From NCBI GenBank assembly GCA_038040445.1, contig JBBPIG010000011.1, positions 1-64,000 of the forward strand: DNA of 64,000 nucleotides, written 5' to 3'. Source of the stretch: Acidobacteriota bacterium. GTDB taxonomy: Bacteria; Acidobacteriota; Blastocatellia; UBA7656. The notes under the pieces were generated by a model, which was given only the letters and a program-made list of their open reading frames with translations, made no database searches and was not told the DNA's origin. Made by a program: the position numbers and the translations under genes. How positions within the stretch are numbered: position 1 is the stretch's first letter; the number at the start of each line of letters is the position of its first letter. Shown in pieces: positions 44,667-52,272 of this stretch.

Positions 44667-46607
44667 GTGGAGACGGCAAAGGGTAAGACCCGCGAAGAAA
44701 TCATCAACCGGCTCGCCGACCGAATAGACAGCTTCGAAAAATACACCCGTCCGCACTCTCGACTGATAGCCGAGCTTGCCACCCATCTGGCTCGCAGATT
44801 CGGACTCACGGCGCCCGACGTTGACGCGATCGCTGAAGCCGGCATGCTCCACGACATCGGCTTATATGCGATGTCTCCCACTCCCACTTACCTTTCGCTT
44901 CCGCGCCCGCTGACCTTCGAAGCGCGCCTTGACGTGTGGAGGCATCCGGTCATCGGCGAGCAGCAAATGCAAAAACGCGATGCTATGCGTCACGCGCAGT
45001 TGCTCGTGCGTTGGCATCACGAGTGGTGGAACGGATCGGGCTATCCTGACATGCTCGCGTTCGAAGACATTCCCATCGGCGCGCGAATTCTGCGAGCGGT
45101 TGAGCTCTACGCGGCTTTGCTTTCCGATCGACCCTATCGCGCCGCGCTCGACGAGCAGCAAGCCCTCGAAGCGCTCACATCATCGGCCGGCATAGAGTGC
45201 GATCCGTACGTAGTCACAGCGCTGCTGGCGTTGCTGAATGAGTTGCGCGAGCCGCTCCCCGCGCACGGCGTCGAGGCGGCTACAAGCGAGACCGGGCGGT
45301 CGCCCCTTCCTGATCAACCCGCCACTGTGGAATCGCCCGCTGCTGAATCATTGGCTTCGGTGTTGATTGCGCCCGAGCCCTCAAGCGATCTGACCGTCGC
45401 TGACCCGATCTCCGGCGCCGGCATCAACTCCGACTCGCATTCTGTCGAACCGACGAGCGCCGGTGTGCAAGCGATCGCTAACACGACTCACGTGCGAAGC
45501 GAATACCACCCGTCCGAGCCAACACTCGGCGGCACGCATACCACGGAGATCGTTACGCCAACCGGGCCGGCAGATCGCGAGACACCTCGTGCTCTTCCTC
45601 CATGCGAGATGCTGTTGTCGCGCGCGCGATCAATTGATGCTGCCGGGCGCGATTCGCCGCGATGGGGCGGGTGGCAAGGATCTCACTACAACAAGAAAAC
45701 GCTCCTAGGATTTCAGGCAAGCGTGCTGCAACAGATCGAGTTTCGCTCGATCGCGATTCCCTTCTGGAACCAGGCGCGGTTGGACTGGTACCTGAAAGCG
45801 TGGGGCAAGCTCATCTTTGTGAACGATCCACGCGCTTGGGCCGGAACTGTCGCGCAAGCGACGGTCGAAGCCACCGAACCGCTCGGCGAAGACACCATCG
45901 CTCGCATACTTGAAGACGTTTACGTTCCGCGAGTGAGACTGGCGAACCCCGGCTTGCGGCGCTGGTTCAGCGAGACCGACGCGTGGTGGATGGACAATCT
46001 GCGAAGCAATATCGACTTATTGGATGATCAGCTCACGCGCGCGCAGGCTTTGACTCTCGGGTTTCACACTGGAGACTACGCGCTTTCGTTTGATCAAGAG
46101 ACTCTCGATCTCAGGCGCCCGCTCACGACGGTGTTCTGGCGATTGGCCGGCCGCGCTTTCGCGGGTCCTGCGGGTCAACCACAGAATCGCAGCTTCAATC
46201 AGCCGGCCGAGGACTTCATTAAGCGCGCGCGAGCGGACCTGCTTTACCTGAGCTTGCCTCCCTCACATCACGATCGCGGAGGCGCGGAAGCAAGATCGGA
46301 GTGGCGCGAGTCGTGGATTAGCGGGTCGACGCCTGATGAAGCGGATCGCGGAACCAGGCTCGCGACGGCCCCTCAGTCGAAGCAATCATATCTCGCGTCG
46401 ATCGACCGGCTGTTGAGACTCGCCCCGCACTTCAAGACCTGGGCGATCGAGTATCAGGAACTAGGATTAGCGACGACGTCCCTCGACATAATTGACCTGA
46501 TCAAAGAATACCGGCCGGTGAGCACGACCTATTCAAAAGATGTGACTGAAGTGGCAGGCGGCCAGCGAAGCCACATCATCGTCGGCGAAAAGAAATCCGC
46601 ACGTTAG
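44667..46607 (+). CDS. HD-GYP domain protein with unknown C-terminal half
   Basis: A 646-residue protein. Residues about 25-190 are an HD-GYP-type phosphohydrolase domain with MLHDIGLY, a later histidine (RHPVIGEQQM) and HHEWWNGSGYPD, so the metal ligands and GYP motif are present; these domains degrade cyclic di-GMP. Residues about 205-310 are low-complexity and probably disordered. Residues about 320-600 form a tryptophan-rich domain (WGGWQGSHYNKKTLLGF; WNQARLDWYLKAWGK; WFSETDAWWMDNLRSN) I do not recognise. The start is a GTG (44667) with AGGAGG five bases upstream. No membrane segments. Confidence 0.8.
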   Translation: METAKGKTREEIINRLADRIDSFEKYTRPHSRLIAELATHLARRFGLTAPDVDAIAEAGMLHDIGLYAMSPTPTYLSLPRPLTFEARLDVWRHPVIGEQQMQKRDAMRHAQLLVRWHHEWWNGSGYPDMLAFEDIPIGARILRAVELYAALLSDRPYRAALDEQQALEALTSSAGIECDPYVVTALLALLNELREPLPAHGVEAATSETGRSPLPDQPATVESPAAESLASVLIAPEPSSDLTVADPISGAGINSDSHSVEPTSAGVQAIANTTHVRSEYHPSEPTLGGTHTTEIVTPTGPADRETPRALPPCEMLLSRARSIDAAGRDSPRWGGWQGSHYNKKTLLGFQASVLQQIEFRSIAIPFWNQARLDWYLKAWGKLIFVNDPRAWAGTVAQATVEATEPLGEDTIARILEDVYVPRVRLANPGLRRWFSETDAWWMDNLRSNIDLLDDQLTRAQALTLGFHTGDYALSFDQETLDLRRPLTTVFWRLAGRAFAGPAGQPQNRSFNQPAEDFIKRARADLLYLSLPPSHHDRGGAEARSEWRESWISGSTPDEADRGTRLATAPQSKQSYLASIDRLLRLAPHFKTWAIEYQELGLATTSLDIIDLIKEYRPVSTTYSKDVTEVAGGQRSHIIVGEKKSAR

Positions 46608-46737
46608 CCTCTGAAGACCATTGCGTACCGCCATCGCCTTTACATCGAGCGCTCGACTGGGTCTGCGCCAGCCAGTCCCCATCTAGTCAAAACAAGAAAG
46701 GCAACCCGACGCGCGCGCCCTGCGTTTATCTAATTGG

Positions 46738-46755
46738 TCATCCACAGGTGGATGA
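46738..46755. promoter_or_regulatory. Palindrome upstream of htrA
   Basis: TCATCCAC and GTGGATGA face each other across AG, 60 bp before the HtrA start. Its size and place fit a dimeric repressor or activator site, but no regulator can be named. Confidence 0.4.
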
Positions 46756-46814
46756 GACACGGGGTTTTCGACTAACATTAGCTCAGTGCAAAACGGATGA
46801 AGGAGGAGTTGACT

Positions 46815-47957
46815 ATGTATAGGGTCTCAGCCAAACAGTTAGTTTCGGTAGCGTTGTTCTCAGCCTTGATGGCTGGCGTCATCGTCGCTTGCGCTCAGCG
46901 CGCGCTCGAGCGCCGTCCGGTGGCTGTTGAACTCACTGCCATCGCGGACCCCACGGTTGCGAGCGACGAACAGAACAACATCGAGATCTATCGGGCTGTG
47001 AGTCCCGGCGTCGTCAACATCACGAATCGCGGCTATCAGGAAGGCTTCTGGGGTGCGTTACCTTCCGAGGGGAGCGGCTCAGGTTCGATCATCGACGAGC
47101 GCGGATATATCCTGACCAACTTCCACGTGATCCAGGGCGCGACGCAGCTCGAGGTCCAGGTCGAGAACGAGAAGTTTTCCGGGAAGGTCGTCGGCACCGA
47201 TAGAGATGACGATCTGGCGGTGATCCAGATTGATCCGCGCGGCCAGCGTTTGACTGTGGTCAAGCTTGGATCATCACAGGGGCTTGACGTCGGACAGAAA
47301 GTGCTGGCTATCGGAAACCCGTTCGGGCTTCAACGAACCTTGACCACCGGGATCATCAGCGGGCTTCAAAGACCGCTCCGCGATCCGGTTGCGCGACGCA
47401 TCATCAATGGAGCTATTCAAACCGATGCCGCAATCAACCCTGGCAATTCCGGAGGACCGCTTCTGAACGCGAAGGGCGAGATGATTGGCATCAATACCGC
47501 AATTCAACCGAACGCCGGCGGCGGTTCGATCGGCATTGGGTTCGCCGTGCCAGTGGACCTGGCGAAGCGGATCATTCCGGAGATCATAAGCAAAGGATAC
47601 GTGTCGCGTCCGTGGTTGGGGGTTTCTACCATGCCTTTGGACCGGCGCATCGCGCGCGCCTTCGGGCTGCCAGTCGAAGAAGGCATCATTGTTGGTGAGG
47701 TATACCGTGGCAGCGGCGCGGCAGCGGCGGGGCTTCGCGCGGCGACGGTGCGCGACACGATCTATGGTATCTCGCTTCAGCAACTAGGCGATGTGATGCT
47801 GGCGGTCGGTGGCCGGAAGGTCGCGAACACCGACGATCTTCAGAATGCGCTTCAAGATAAGAAGCCAGGCGAGACGGTCGACGTGGAGATTCTCAGAGGC
47901 GGTCAAAGGATTACCGTGCCCGTGCGCTTGAGCGAGCGTCCGCCGGAATTGAGATAG
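46815..47957 (+). CDS. HtrA/DegP-type serine protease with PDZ domain
   Basis: A 380-residue trypsin-like protease of the periplasmic HtrA family, degrading or refolding damaged envelope proteins. The N-terminal helix (LVSVALFSALMAGVIVACAQ) may be a signal peptide with a lipobox-like VIVAC or an anchor. The triad is H104 (TNFHVIQ), D133 (DDDLAVIQ) and S212 (NPGNSGGPLL). One PDZ domain (about 270-375) closes the protein. The ATG at 46815 was chosen because AGGAGGAG lies seven bases upstream; the earlier ATG at 46797 overlaps that site. Confidence 0.93.
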   Translation: MYRVSAKQLVSVALFSALMAGVIVACAQRALERRPVAVELTAIADPTVASDEQNNIEIYRAVSPGVVNITNRGYQEGFWGALPSEGSGSGSIIDERGYILTNFHVIQGATQLEVQVENEKFSGKVVGTDRDDDLAVIQIDPRGQRLTVVKLGSSQGLDVGQKVLAIGNPFGLQRTLTTGIISGLQRPLRDPVARRIINGAIQTDAAINPGNSGGPLLNAKGEMIGINTAIQPNAGGGSIGIGFAVPVDLAKRIIPEIISKGYVSRPWLGVSTMPLDRRIARAFGLPVEEGIIVGEVYRGSGAAAAGLRAATVRDTIYGISLQQLGDVMLAVGGRKVANTDDLQNALQDKKPGETVDVEILRGGQRITVPVRLSERPPELR

Positions 47958-48012
47958 AGAGTCGAGACGACGAGGTGGGTCTTCGCCTTTTTCTCAGCTA
48001 CTCGCTGCGCCG

Positions 48013-49077
48013 TCAGCGAGTGCCGCTCGGCTGCTGTCTGGTCTCGCGCTGCTGGCGCCGATACTCTTCGACCGCAGCGTCGTGCTCGGCGGCTGTGCGT
48101 GAGAACTTATGCCGGCCGCCGGTCCCGTTCACCACAAAATACAAGTCATCGGTGTTGGCGGGATGGAGCACCGCTTCCAATGAGGCCCGTCCCGGGGAGG
48201 CAATCGGACCGGGAGGCAGCCCGCCTACCAGGTAGGTGTTGTACGGCGAAGGACGATCTCGATACCGTCGCTGGTTTGGGTTGCCGTCGTAGTCACCCGC
48301 CAGTATCGCGGCGTAGATGAAAGTTGGATCGCTCGCTAACGGCATCCCGAGCTTAAGCCGGTTGAAAAAGACTGAAGCGATATGCGGTCGTTCGTCGGGA
48401 ACCTTCGCTTCTTTTTCGATGATCGAAGCGAGAGTGACGACTTGATGCACGGTCAGGCCTAGCTGGCTCGCTCGCATTGACCACTCAGGTGTGAACACTT
48501 CATCAAAACGATTGACCATCGTTTGAATCAGATCCTCCGGCGTCGTCTTCGAGTTGTAGTTGTAGGTGTCGGGGAACAGATAGCCTTCCAGGTTGCGGGC
48601 CGCGGGCGCGATTCGCTTTATGGGAGTCTGGTCTTCCATCAAACGAAGAAACTCCTCGGCGGTGGCGTTGCCGGTCTTTGTAGCGAAGGCTTCAGCAATC
48701 TCAAACCGATTGAAGCCTTCGGGTATCGTCACCCGTTCGAGATAGACCTCGCCCCGGCGAATCTTCTCGATGGCTTGAAGGGGTGAGATTGGCGAGGGAA
48801 ACTTGTAGTCGCCGGCCTTCAAGTTGCTCCCTCGGCCGGTGATCCGCAGATAAATCTTTAGCGCGAGCGGATGGGGCACCATTCCAGCCTCAGCCAGGCG
48901 GGCAACGATTGCTTGTGTTCCAGCGCCCTGGTCGATGGTGACTATCCCGTCCGGTTGGTGTTCGACAGGAGTCGTCGAGGTTTTCCACACCCACGCGGCA
49001 AATGCTCCGCCCGCGAGAACGACGATGAAGAGCAGCGCGATTAAGCGTCGAAGCGGTCGCCGACGAGAAGAAGTCAT
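48013..49077 (-). CDS. mltG: Endolytic murein transglycosylase
   Basis: A 354-residue YceG/MltG protein that cuts nascent glycan strands and so helps set peptidoglycan chain length. The N-terminal membrane anchor (LIALLFIVVLAGGAFAAWVW) is followed by a LysM-like part and the catalytic domain with LASIIEKEAKVPDERPHIASVF, whose glutamate is catalytic, then LASDPTFIYA and SPYNTYLVGGLPPGPIASPG. Active on the periplasmic face. It lies 40 bp downstream of ruvX on the same strand, a common pairing. Confidence 0.95.
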   Translation of the reverse strand: MTSSRRRPLRRLIALLFIVVLAGGAFAAWVWKTSTTPVEHQPDGIVTIDQGAGTQAIVARLAEAGMVPHPLALKIYLRITGRGSNLKAGDYKFPSPISPLQAIEKIRRGEVYLERVTIPEGFNRFEIAEAFATKTGNATAEEFLRLMEDQTPIKRIAPAARNLEGYLFPDTYNYNSKTTPEDLIQTMVNRFDEVFTPEWSMRASQLGLTVHQVVTLASIIEKEAKVPDERPHIASVFFNRLKLGMPLASDPTFIYAAILAGDYDGNPNQRRYRDRPSPYNTYLVGGLPPGPIASPGRASLEAVLHPANTDDLYFVVNGTGGRHKFSRTAAEHDAAVEEYRRQQRETRQQPSGTR

Positions 49078-49117
49078 GTGAGGCTCAGAGAAAGTTCATA
49101 CCTGGTTTGGGCTGAAT

Positions 49118-49537
49118 CTAGTTCTTCGGTTTCGTTGCCGACAAGTAGTCCTGCAGGATTATCATGGCTGCGAACTCGTCCGATCGAGCGCGCCGTTTGC
49201 TCTTCGCGAAGCCGCGCTCAATCATCATCTGTTCCGCTTCATAACTGGTCAGCCGCTCGTCTTGCGCAAAAACCGCGACGTCCAGTTGGGCTCTCAGGGT
49301 TTCAATGAATCGCAACGCGGCAGCGGCGACGTCGCCTACGGTGCCATCCATTCTTAGGGGCAGCCCGACGACCACCGCTTCGGCTTCGAGGTCCTCAACG
49401 AGGAATTTCAGCCGTGCAATGGCGCGTTTGTTGCTCGATCTGCGAATAGTCTCGACCGGACGCACAGTCATGCCCAGCGCATCCGAAATTGCCGTTCCTA
49501 TGTTCTTAGTTCCAAGGTCAATGGCAAGCACACGCAT
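49118..49537 (-). CDS. ruvX: YqgF/RuvX-family putative Holliday junction resolvase/rRNA processing nuclease
   Basis: A 139-residue RNase H-fold protein. MRVLAIDLGTKNIGTAISD has the first catalytic aspartate, VVVGLPLRMDGT the second strand, and DERLTSYEAEQMM and SDEFAAMIILQDYL the remaining acidic residues. In E. coli YqgF matures 16S rRNA. The longer in-frame start would add 40 residues encoded by repeat sequence, so the ATG at 49537 is preferred although no Shine-Dalgarno is visible. First gene of the ruvX-mltG pair. Confidence 0.92.
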   Translation of the reverse strand: MRVLAIDLGTKNIGTAISDALGMTVRPVETIRRSSNKRAIARLKFLVEDLEAEAVVVGLPLRMDGTVGDVAAAALRFIETLRAQLDVAVFAQDERLTSYEAEQMMIERGFAKSKRRARSDEFAAMIILQDYLSATKPKN

Positions 49538-49554
49538 TAAGGGAAGTATAGGAA

Positions 49555-49645
49555 AGCGAAGCGCAAAGGGCAAAGGGCAAAGAGACAAAGACCAAAGAGC
49601 ACCGTCCCGCTTTGCTCTTCGCCCTTTGCTCCTTGCCCTTATCCT
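49555..49645. repeat. Inverted array of GCAAAGG units
   Basis: Direct copies of GCAAAGG/GCAAAGA (49560-49598) face copies of CCTTTGC/CCTTGCC (49610-49642), giving an imperfect hairpin between the divergent ruvX and S41-like genes. Confidence 0.6.
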
Positions 49646-49707
49646 TGCGCCGAGCATTTCTCACAGGTTAATATAGGTTCTGCCAAAAGCCCACTAAGGA
49701 GTATCAG

Positions 49708-51036
49708 ATGCGGTTCAAGACCAAGATAGCCATCGTCGTCTTTTCTACGATTATTGCCTTCTACGCTATCGTCGGCAGCTTCATGTCGAAGTCGGGCCAG
49801 GTGGTCGCCCGCGGAAGCCAGTACGGCCAGCTTCAGATTTTTGACGAAGTGCTCAGCCACATCATTCGCGACTACGTCGATCAACCCGATCTGGAGAAAG
49901 TCAGGATCGGCAGCCTGCGTGGACTCGCCGAAGGGCTCGATCCATACAGCGCCTATCTGACGCCGGAACAGGTAAAGCAATACGATCCGAAGGCCAATCG
50001 CGCGGAGACCGGGCTGTTGCTCTCGAAGGTGGGTGGGTACGCCTACACGGTGGCAGTGCTTAAGGGCTCGCCTGCTGAGCAGGCTGGGATACGATCAGGC
50101 GATTTCATCGAGTATGTAGGGAAAGTCCCGTCGCGTGACTTGAGCCTGTATGACATCGAACAACTCTTGAGCGGTCAAGCCGGATCTACCGCCGAGGTTC
50201 GAATCCTTCACCAGGGACAATCGCGAAAGGTATCGCTCGCGCGCGCAAAGCTCGCTCAACCTGCGATCGAGTCGCGTATCGAGGAGCCGGGCGTCGGCTA
50301 CATAAAGATCACTACGCTGGCGGATGGCAAAGCGTCCGAAGTCAAAACGGTGTTGAGCGATTTGATGTCAAAGGGCGCTCAGAAGATAGTGCTCGACCTG
50401 CGTGGGACCGCCAACGGCAAGATTCAAGAAGGAGTGGCGGTGGCCAACTTGTTCGCGGGTTCGGGGACGCTCGCCAGAGTTCTGGGCAAGGGAGAGAAAG
50501 AGACCGACACATTCACCGCCGATGCAAGCAAAGTTGTGTTCAACGGGCCGCTCACGGTCGTGATCGATCGCAGCACGGCCGGGCCTGCTGAAATCATCGC
50601 CGCCGCGGTGCGGGACCAAAAGCGCGGTGAGCTTGTTGGCGAGCGAACTTTTGGAACCGGATCTGAGCAGCAACTATTCCGGCTGTCAGATGAGGGCGCG
50701 TTGCTTATTACCACCGCGAAATACGCTCCGGCCACTGGCAAGGCGTTCATGGAAGAACCCGTAAACCCGACGGTAAAAGTTGACCGACCCGTCGAAGCTG
50801 AAGTCATCCTGCCTGCAGGCGACGACGATGACGATAGTGAGGAGAAGCCCGACCAGCAACAGCCCCAGGTGACGCCTCCAAAACCTGCTCAGCCAGTCGA
50901 GGACGTTCAGCTCAAGAAGGCCTTTGAGATAATCAAGCAAACACCGCTCAAGGCCCAGGCTGCGCAGAAACGCGCTGTGCTCAAGGTCGCTCCGATTCCT
51001 GCCAGGGCAGCCCAAGATGTTCGGATTTCGACTTAG
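49708..51036 (+). CDS. S41 C-terminal-processing-peptidase-like protein, catalytically degenerate
   Basis: A 442-residue protein with an N-terminal membrane anchor (IAIVVFSTIIAFYAIVG), a PDZ domain (about 95-180) and an S41 core. The S41 family normally has SASASE and, about 25 residues later, FGKG, supplying Ser and Lys. Here the places read STAGPAEI (289-296) and FGTGSE (315-320), so both catalytic residues are replaced (Ser by Gly292 and Lys by Thr317). The rest of the fold is conserved, so it is probably a pseudo-enzyme or scaffold. An acidic/proline tail (DDDDDSEEKP) follows. A terminator lies downstream. Confidence 0.85.
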   Translation: MRFKTKIAIVVFSTIIAFYAIVGSFMSKSGQVVARGSQYGQLQIFDEVLSHIIRDYVDQPDLEKVRIGSLRGLAEGLDPYSAYLTPEQVKQYDPKANRAETGLLLSKVGGYAYTVAVLKGSPAEQAGIRSGDFIEYVGKVPSRDLSLYDIEQLLSGQAGSTAEVRILHQGQSRKVSLARAKLAQPAIESRIEEPGVGYIKITTLADGKASEVKTVLSDLMSKGAQKIVLDLRGTANGKIQEGVAVANLFAGSGTLARVLGKGEKETDTFTADASKVVFNGPLTVVIDRSTAGPAEIIAAAVRDQKRGELVGERTFGTGSEQQLFRLSDEGALLITTAKYAPATGKAFMEEPVNPTVKVDRPVEAEVILPAGDDDDDSEEKPDQQQPQVTPPKPAQPVEDVQLKKAFEIIKQTPLKAQAAQKRAVLKVAPIPARAAQDVRIST

Positions 51037-51066
51037 TGTGAAGTTCGGGCGAAAAAGATAGCTTTG

Positions 51067-51100
51067 AAAAGCCGCTTCTCGCGAAGCGGCTTTCTTATTT
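51067..51100. terminator. Bidirectional rho-independent terminator
   Basis: AAAGCCGCTTC (51068-51078) pairs with GAAGCGGCTTT (51083-51093) across the four-base loop TCGC. T-rich sequence follows on the plus strand (CTTATTT) and A-rich sequence precedes it, so it can end both the S41-like gene and the convergent proline dehydrogenase gene. Confidence 0.9.
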
Positions 51101-51114
51101 AGTACTGAGTCCGC

Positions 51115-52038
51115 TTACCCTCTGAGCGTATTCCTCAAAACGAACCAGATGTTTGCAGGACGCTCCGCCAGCCGCCTCATGAAATAAGGATACCAATAAC
51201 GGCCATACGGAACATAGACTCGCATGCGATAGCCTTCCTGCACGAGTTTCTGCTGAAGATCGCGCCGTATGCCGTACAGCATTTGAAACTCGAATTTGTC
51301 CGGCCCTATCCCACGCTCTTTCGCAAACTCCTTGGTCGCCTCAATCATCTTCACGTCATGAGTCGCTATTCCGTGATAGATGCCCGAAGGCAGCAGCCGT
51401 TCCATGAGCTTGACGAAGTTTGCATCAACGTCCGCCTTCTTTGGAAATGCGGCCTCGGGAGGCTCCTTGTAGGCACCCTTGCATAGCCGAATCCTCGCGC
51501 CGACCTTCAGCAGTTCTTCGACGTCCCTCTCGCTGCGATACAAATAGGCTTGAATGACGATGCCGACGTTCTCGAATTCACTCCTTAGCCTCTTGAATAC
51601 CTGGAGCGTTGCGTCGGTCTTGGTCGAGTCTTCCATATCGATGCGAACGAAGTTGTTGTAACGGAGCCCCGTCTCAACAATCGCGCGTGTGTTCGAGTAA
51701 CACAGCTCGTGGCTGACATCGAGGCCAAGCTGAGTAAGCTTGACCGACACGTTCGAGTCGAGCTTGCTGCTGTTTATGCTCTCGAGCACGTGGGTGTACT
51801 CGTCCACTTCCCTGCGGGTTTCAGCTTCGGCGGTGATCGACTCGCCGAGATGATCGAAGGAAGCGCTGATCCCCTTGCGGTTGAGTTGGCGAATAGCTTC
51901 GACAGCATCGGCCAAATCTTCCCCGGCGACAAATCTCCGAGTCACGTTGTTGAAGGATCGGAAGCGAGTGAGGAACTTCTTGAAGCCTTCGCTTCCGGAG
52001 AGATGTAGCAGCGCCGATTTCGTTATCACGTTTTGCAA
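51115..52038 (-). CDS. putA-like prodh: Proline dehydrogenase
   Basis: A 307-residue monofunctional, FAD-dependent ProDH TIM barrel oxidising proline to pyrroline-5-carboxylate. VSVKLTQLGLDVSHELC, FVRIDMEDSTKTDATLQVF, VGIVIQAYLYRSERDVEELL, RLCKGAYKEP and the C-terminal YRMRVYVPYGRYWYPYFMRRLAERP are family signatures. The P5C dehydrogenase gene is not adjacent, so the two-gene arrangement is split. The only in-frame starts are a TTG (52038) and a GTG nine bases on; the true start is uncertain. Confidence 0.93.
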   Translation of the reverse strand: MQNVITKSALLHLSGSEGFKKFLTRFRSFNNVTRRFVAGEDLADAVEAIRQLNRKGISASFDHLGESITAEAETRREVDEYTHVLESINSSKLDSNVSVKLTQLGLDVSHELCYSNTRAIVETGLRYNNFVRIDMEDSTKTDATLQVFKRLRSEFENVGIVIQAYLYRSERDVEELLKVGARIRLCKGAYKEPPEAAFPKKADVDANFVKLMERLLPSGIYHGIATHDVKMIEATKEFAKERGIGPDKFEFQMLYGIRRDLQQKLVQEGYRMRVYVPYGRYWYPYFMRRLAERPANIWFVLRNTLRG

Positions 52039-52181
52039 GCCCGCTTCAGGAGCAGACTAACGAGAATAAAGCACAGGCATATACCAAATCAACCGGTGCG
52101 AAACCACAAGTCAGAATCCCGATGCGAAGCTGAATCATCAACGGCGTACCTTTGCAAATCGCTCCCCCAGAAAAAAAACCG

Positions 52182-52210
52182 TTGACTCTCGATAACGGCT
52201 TGCGTATACT
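52182..52210 (+). promoter_or_regulatory. Sigma-70 promoter of the TonB receptor gene
   Basis: TTGACT (52182-52187), a 17-bp spacer and TATACT (52205-52210). Both boxes match consensus at five of six positions and the spacing is optimal. Transcription would start near 52217, about 56 bp before the start codon. Confidence 0.75.
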
Positions 52211-52221
52211 GGCGGTTCTGA

Positions 52222-52242
52222 AATTGAAAACGGTTTTCAATT
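52222..52242. promoter_or_regulatory. 21-bp perfect palindrome, Fur-family-type operator
   Basis: AATTGAAAAC and its exact complement GTTTTCAATT flank a single central G. It lies just downstream of the -10 box, where a bound dimer would block transcription. The A/T-rich 10-1-10 form and the position ahead of a TonB receptor fit a Fur or Zur repressor site. Confidence 0.65.
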
Positions 52243-52272
52243 CCGCTCAGTTGGTGAGGGCAGGTAAGAATT

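Noticed and set aside
49538-49657. N-terminal extension of ruvX to an upstream start
   Set aside because: The extra 40 residues are encoded by an inverted word repeat, and homologues begin at the later methionine.
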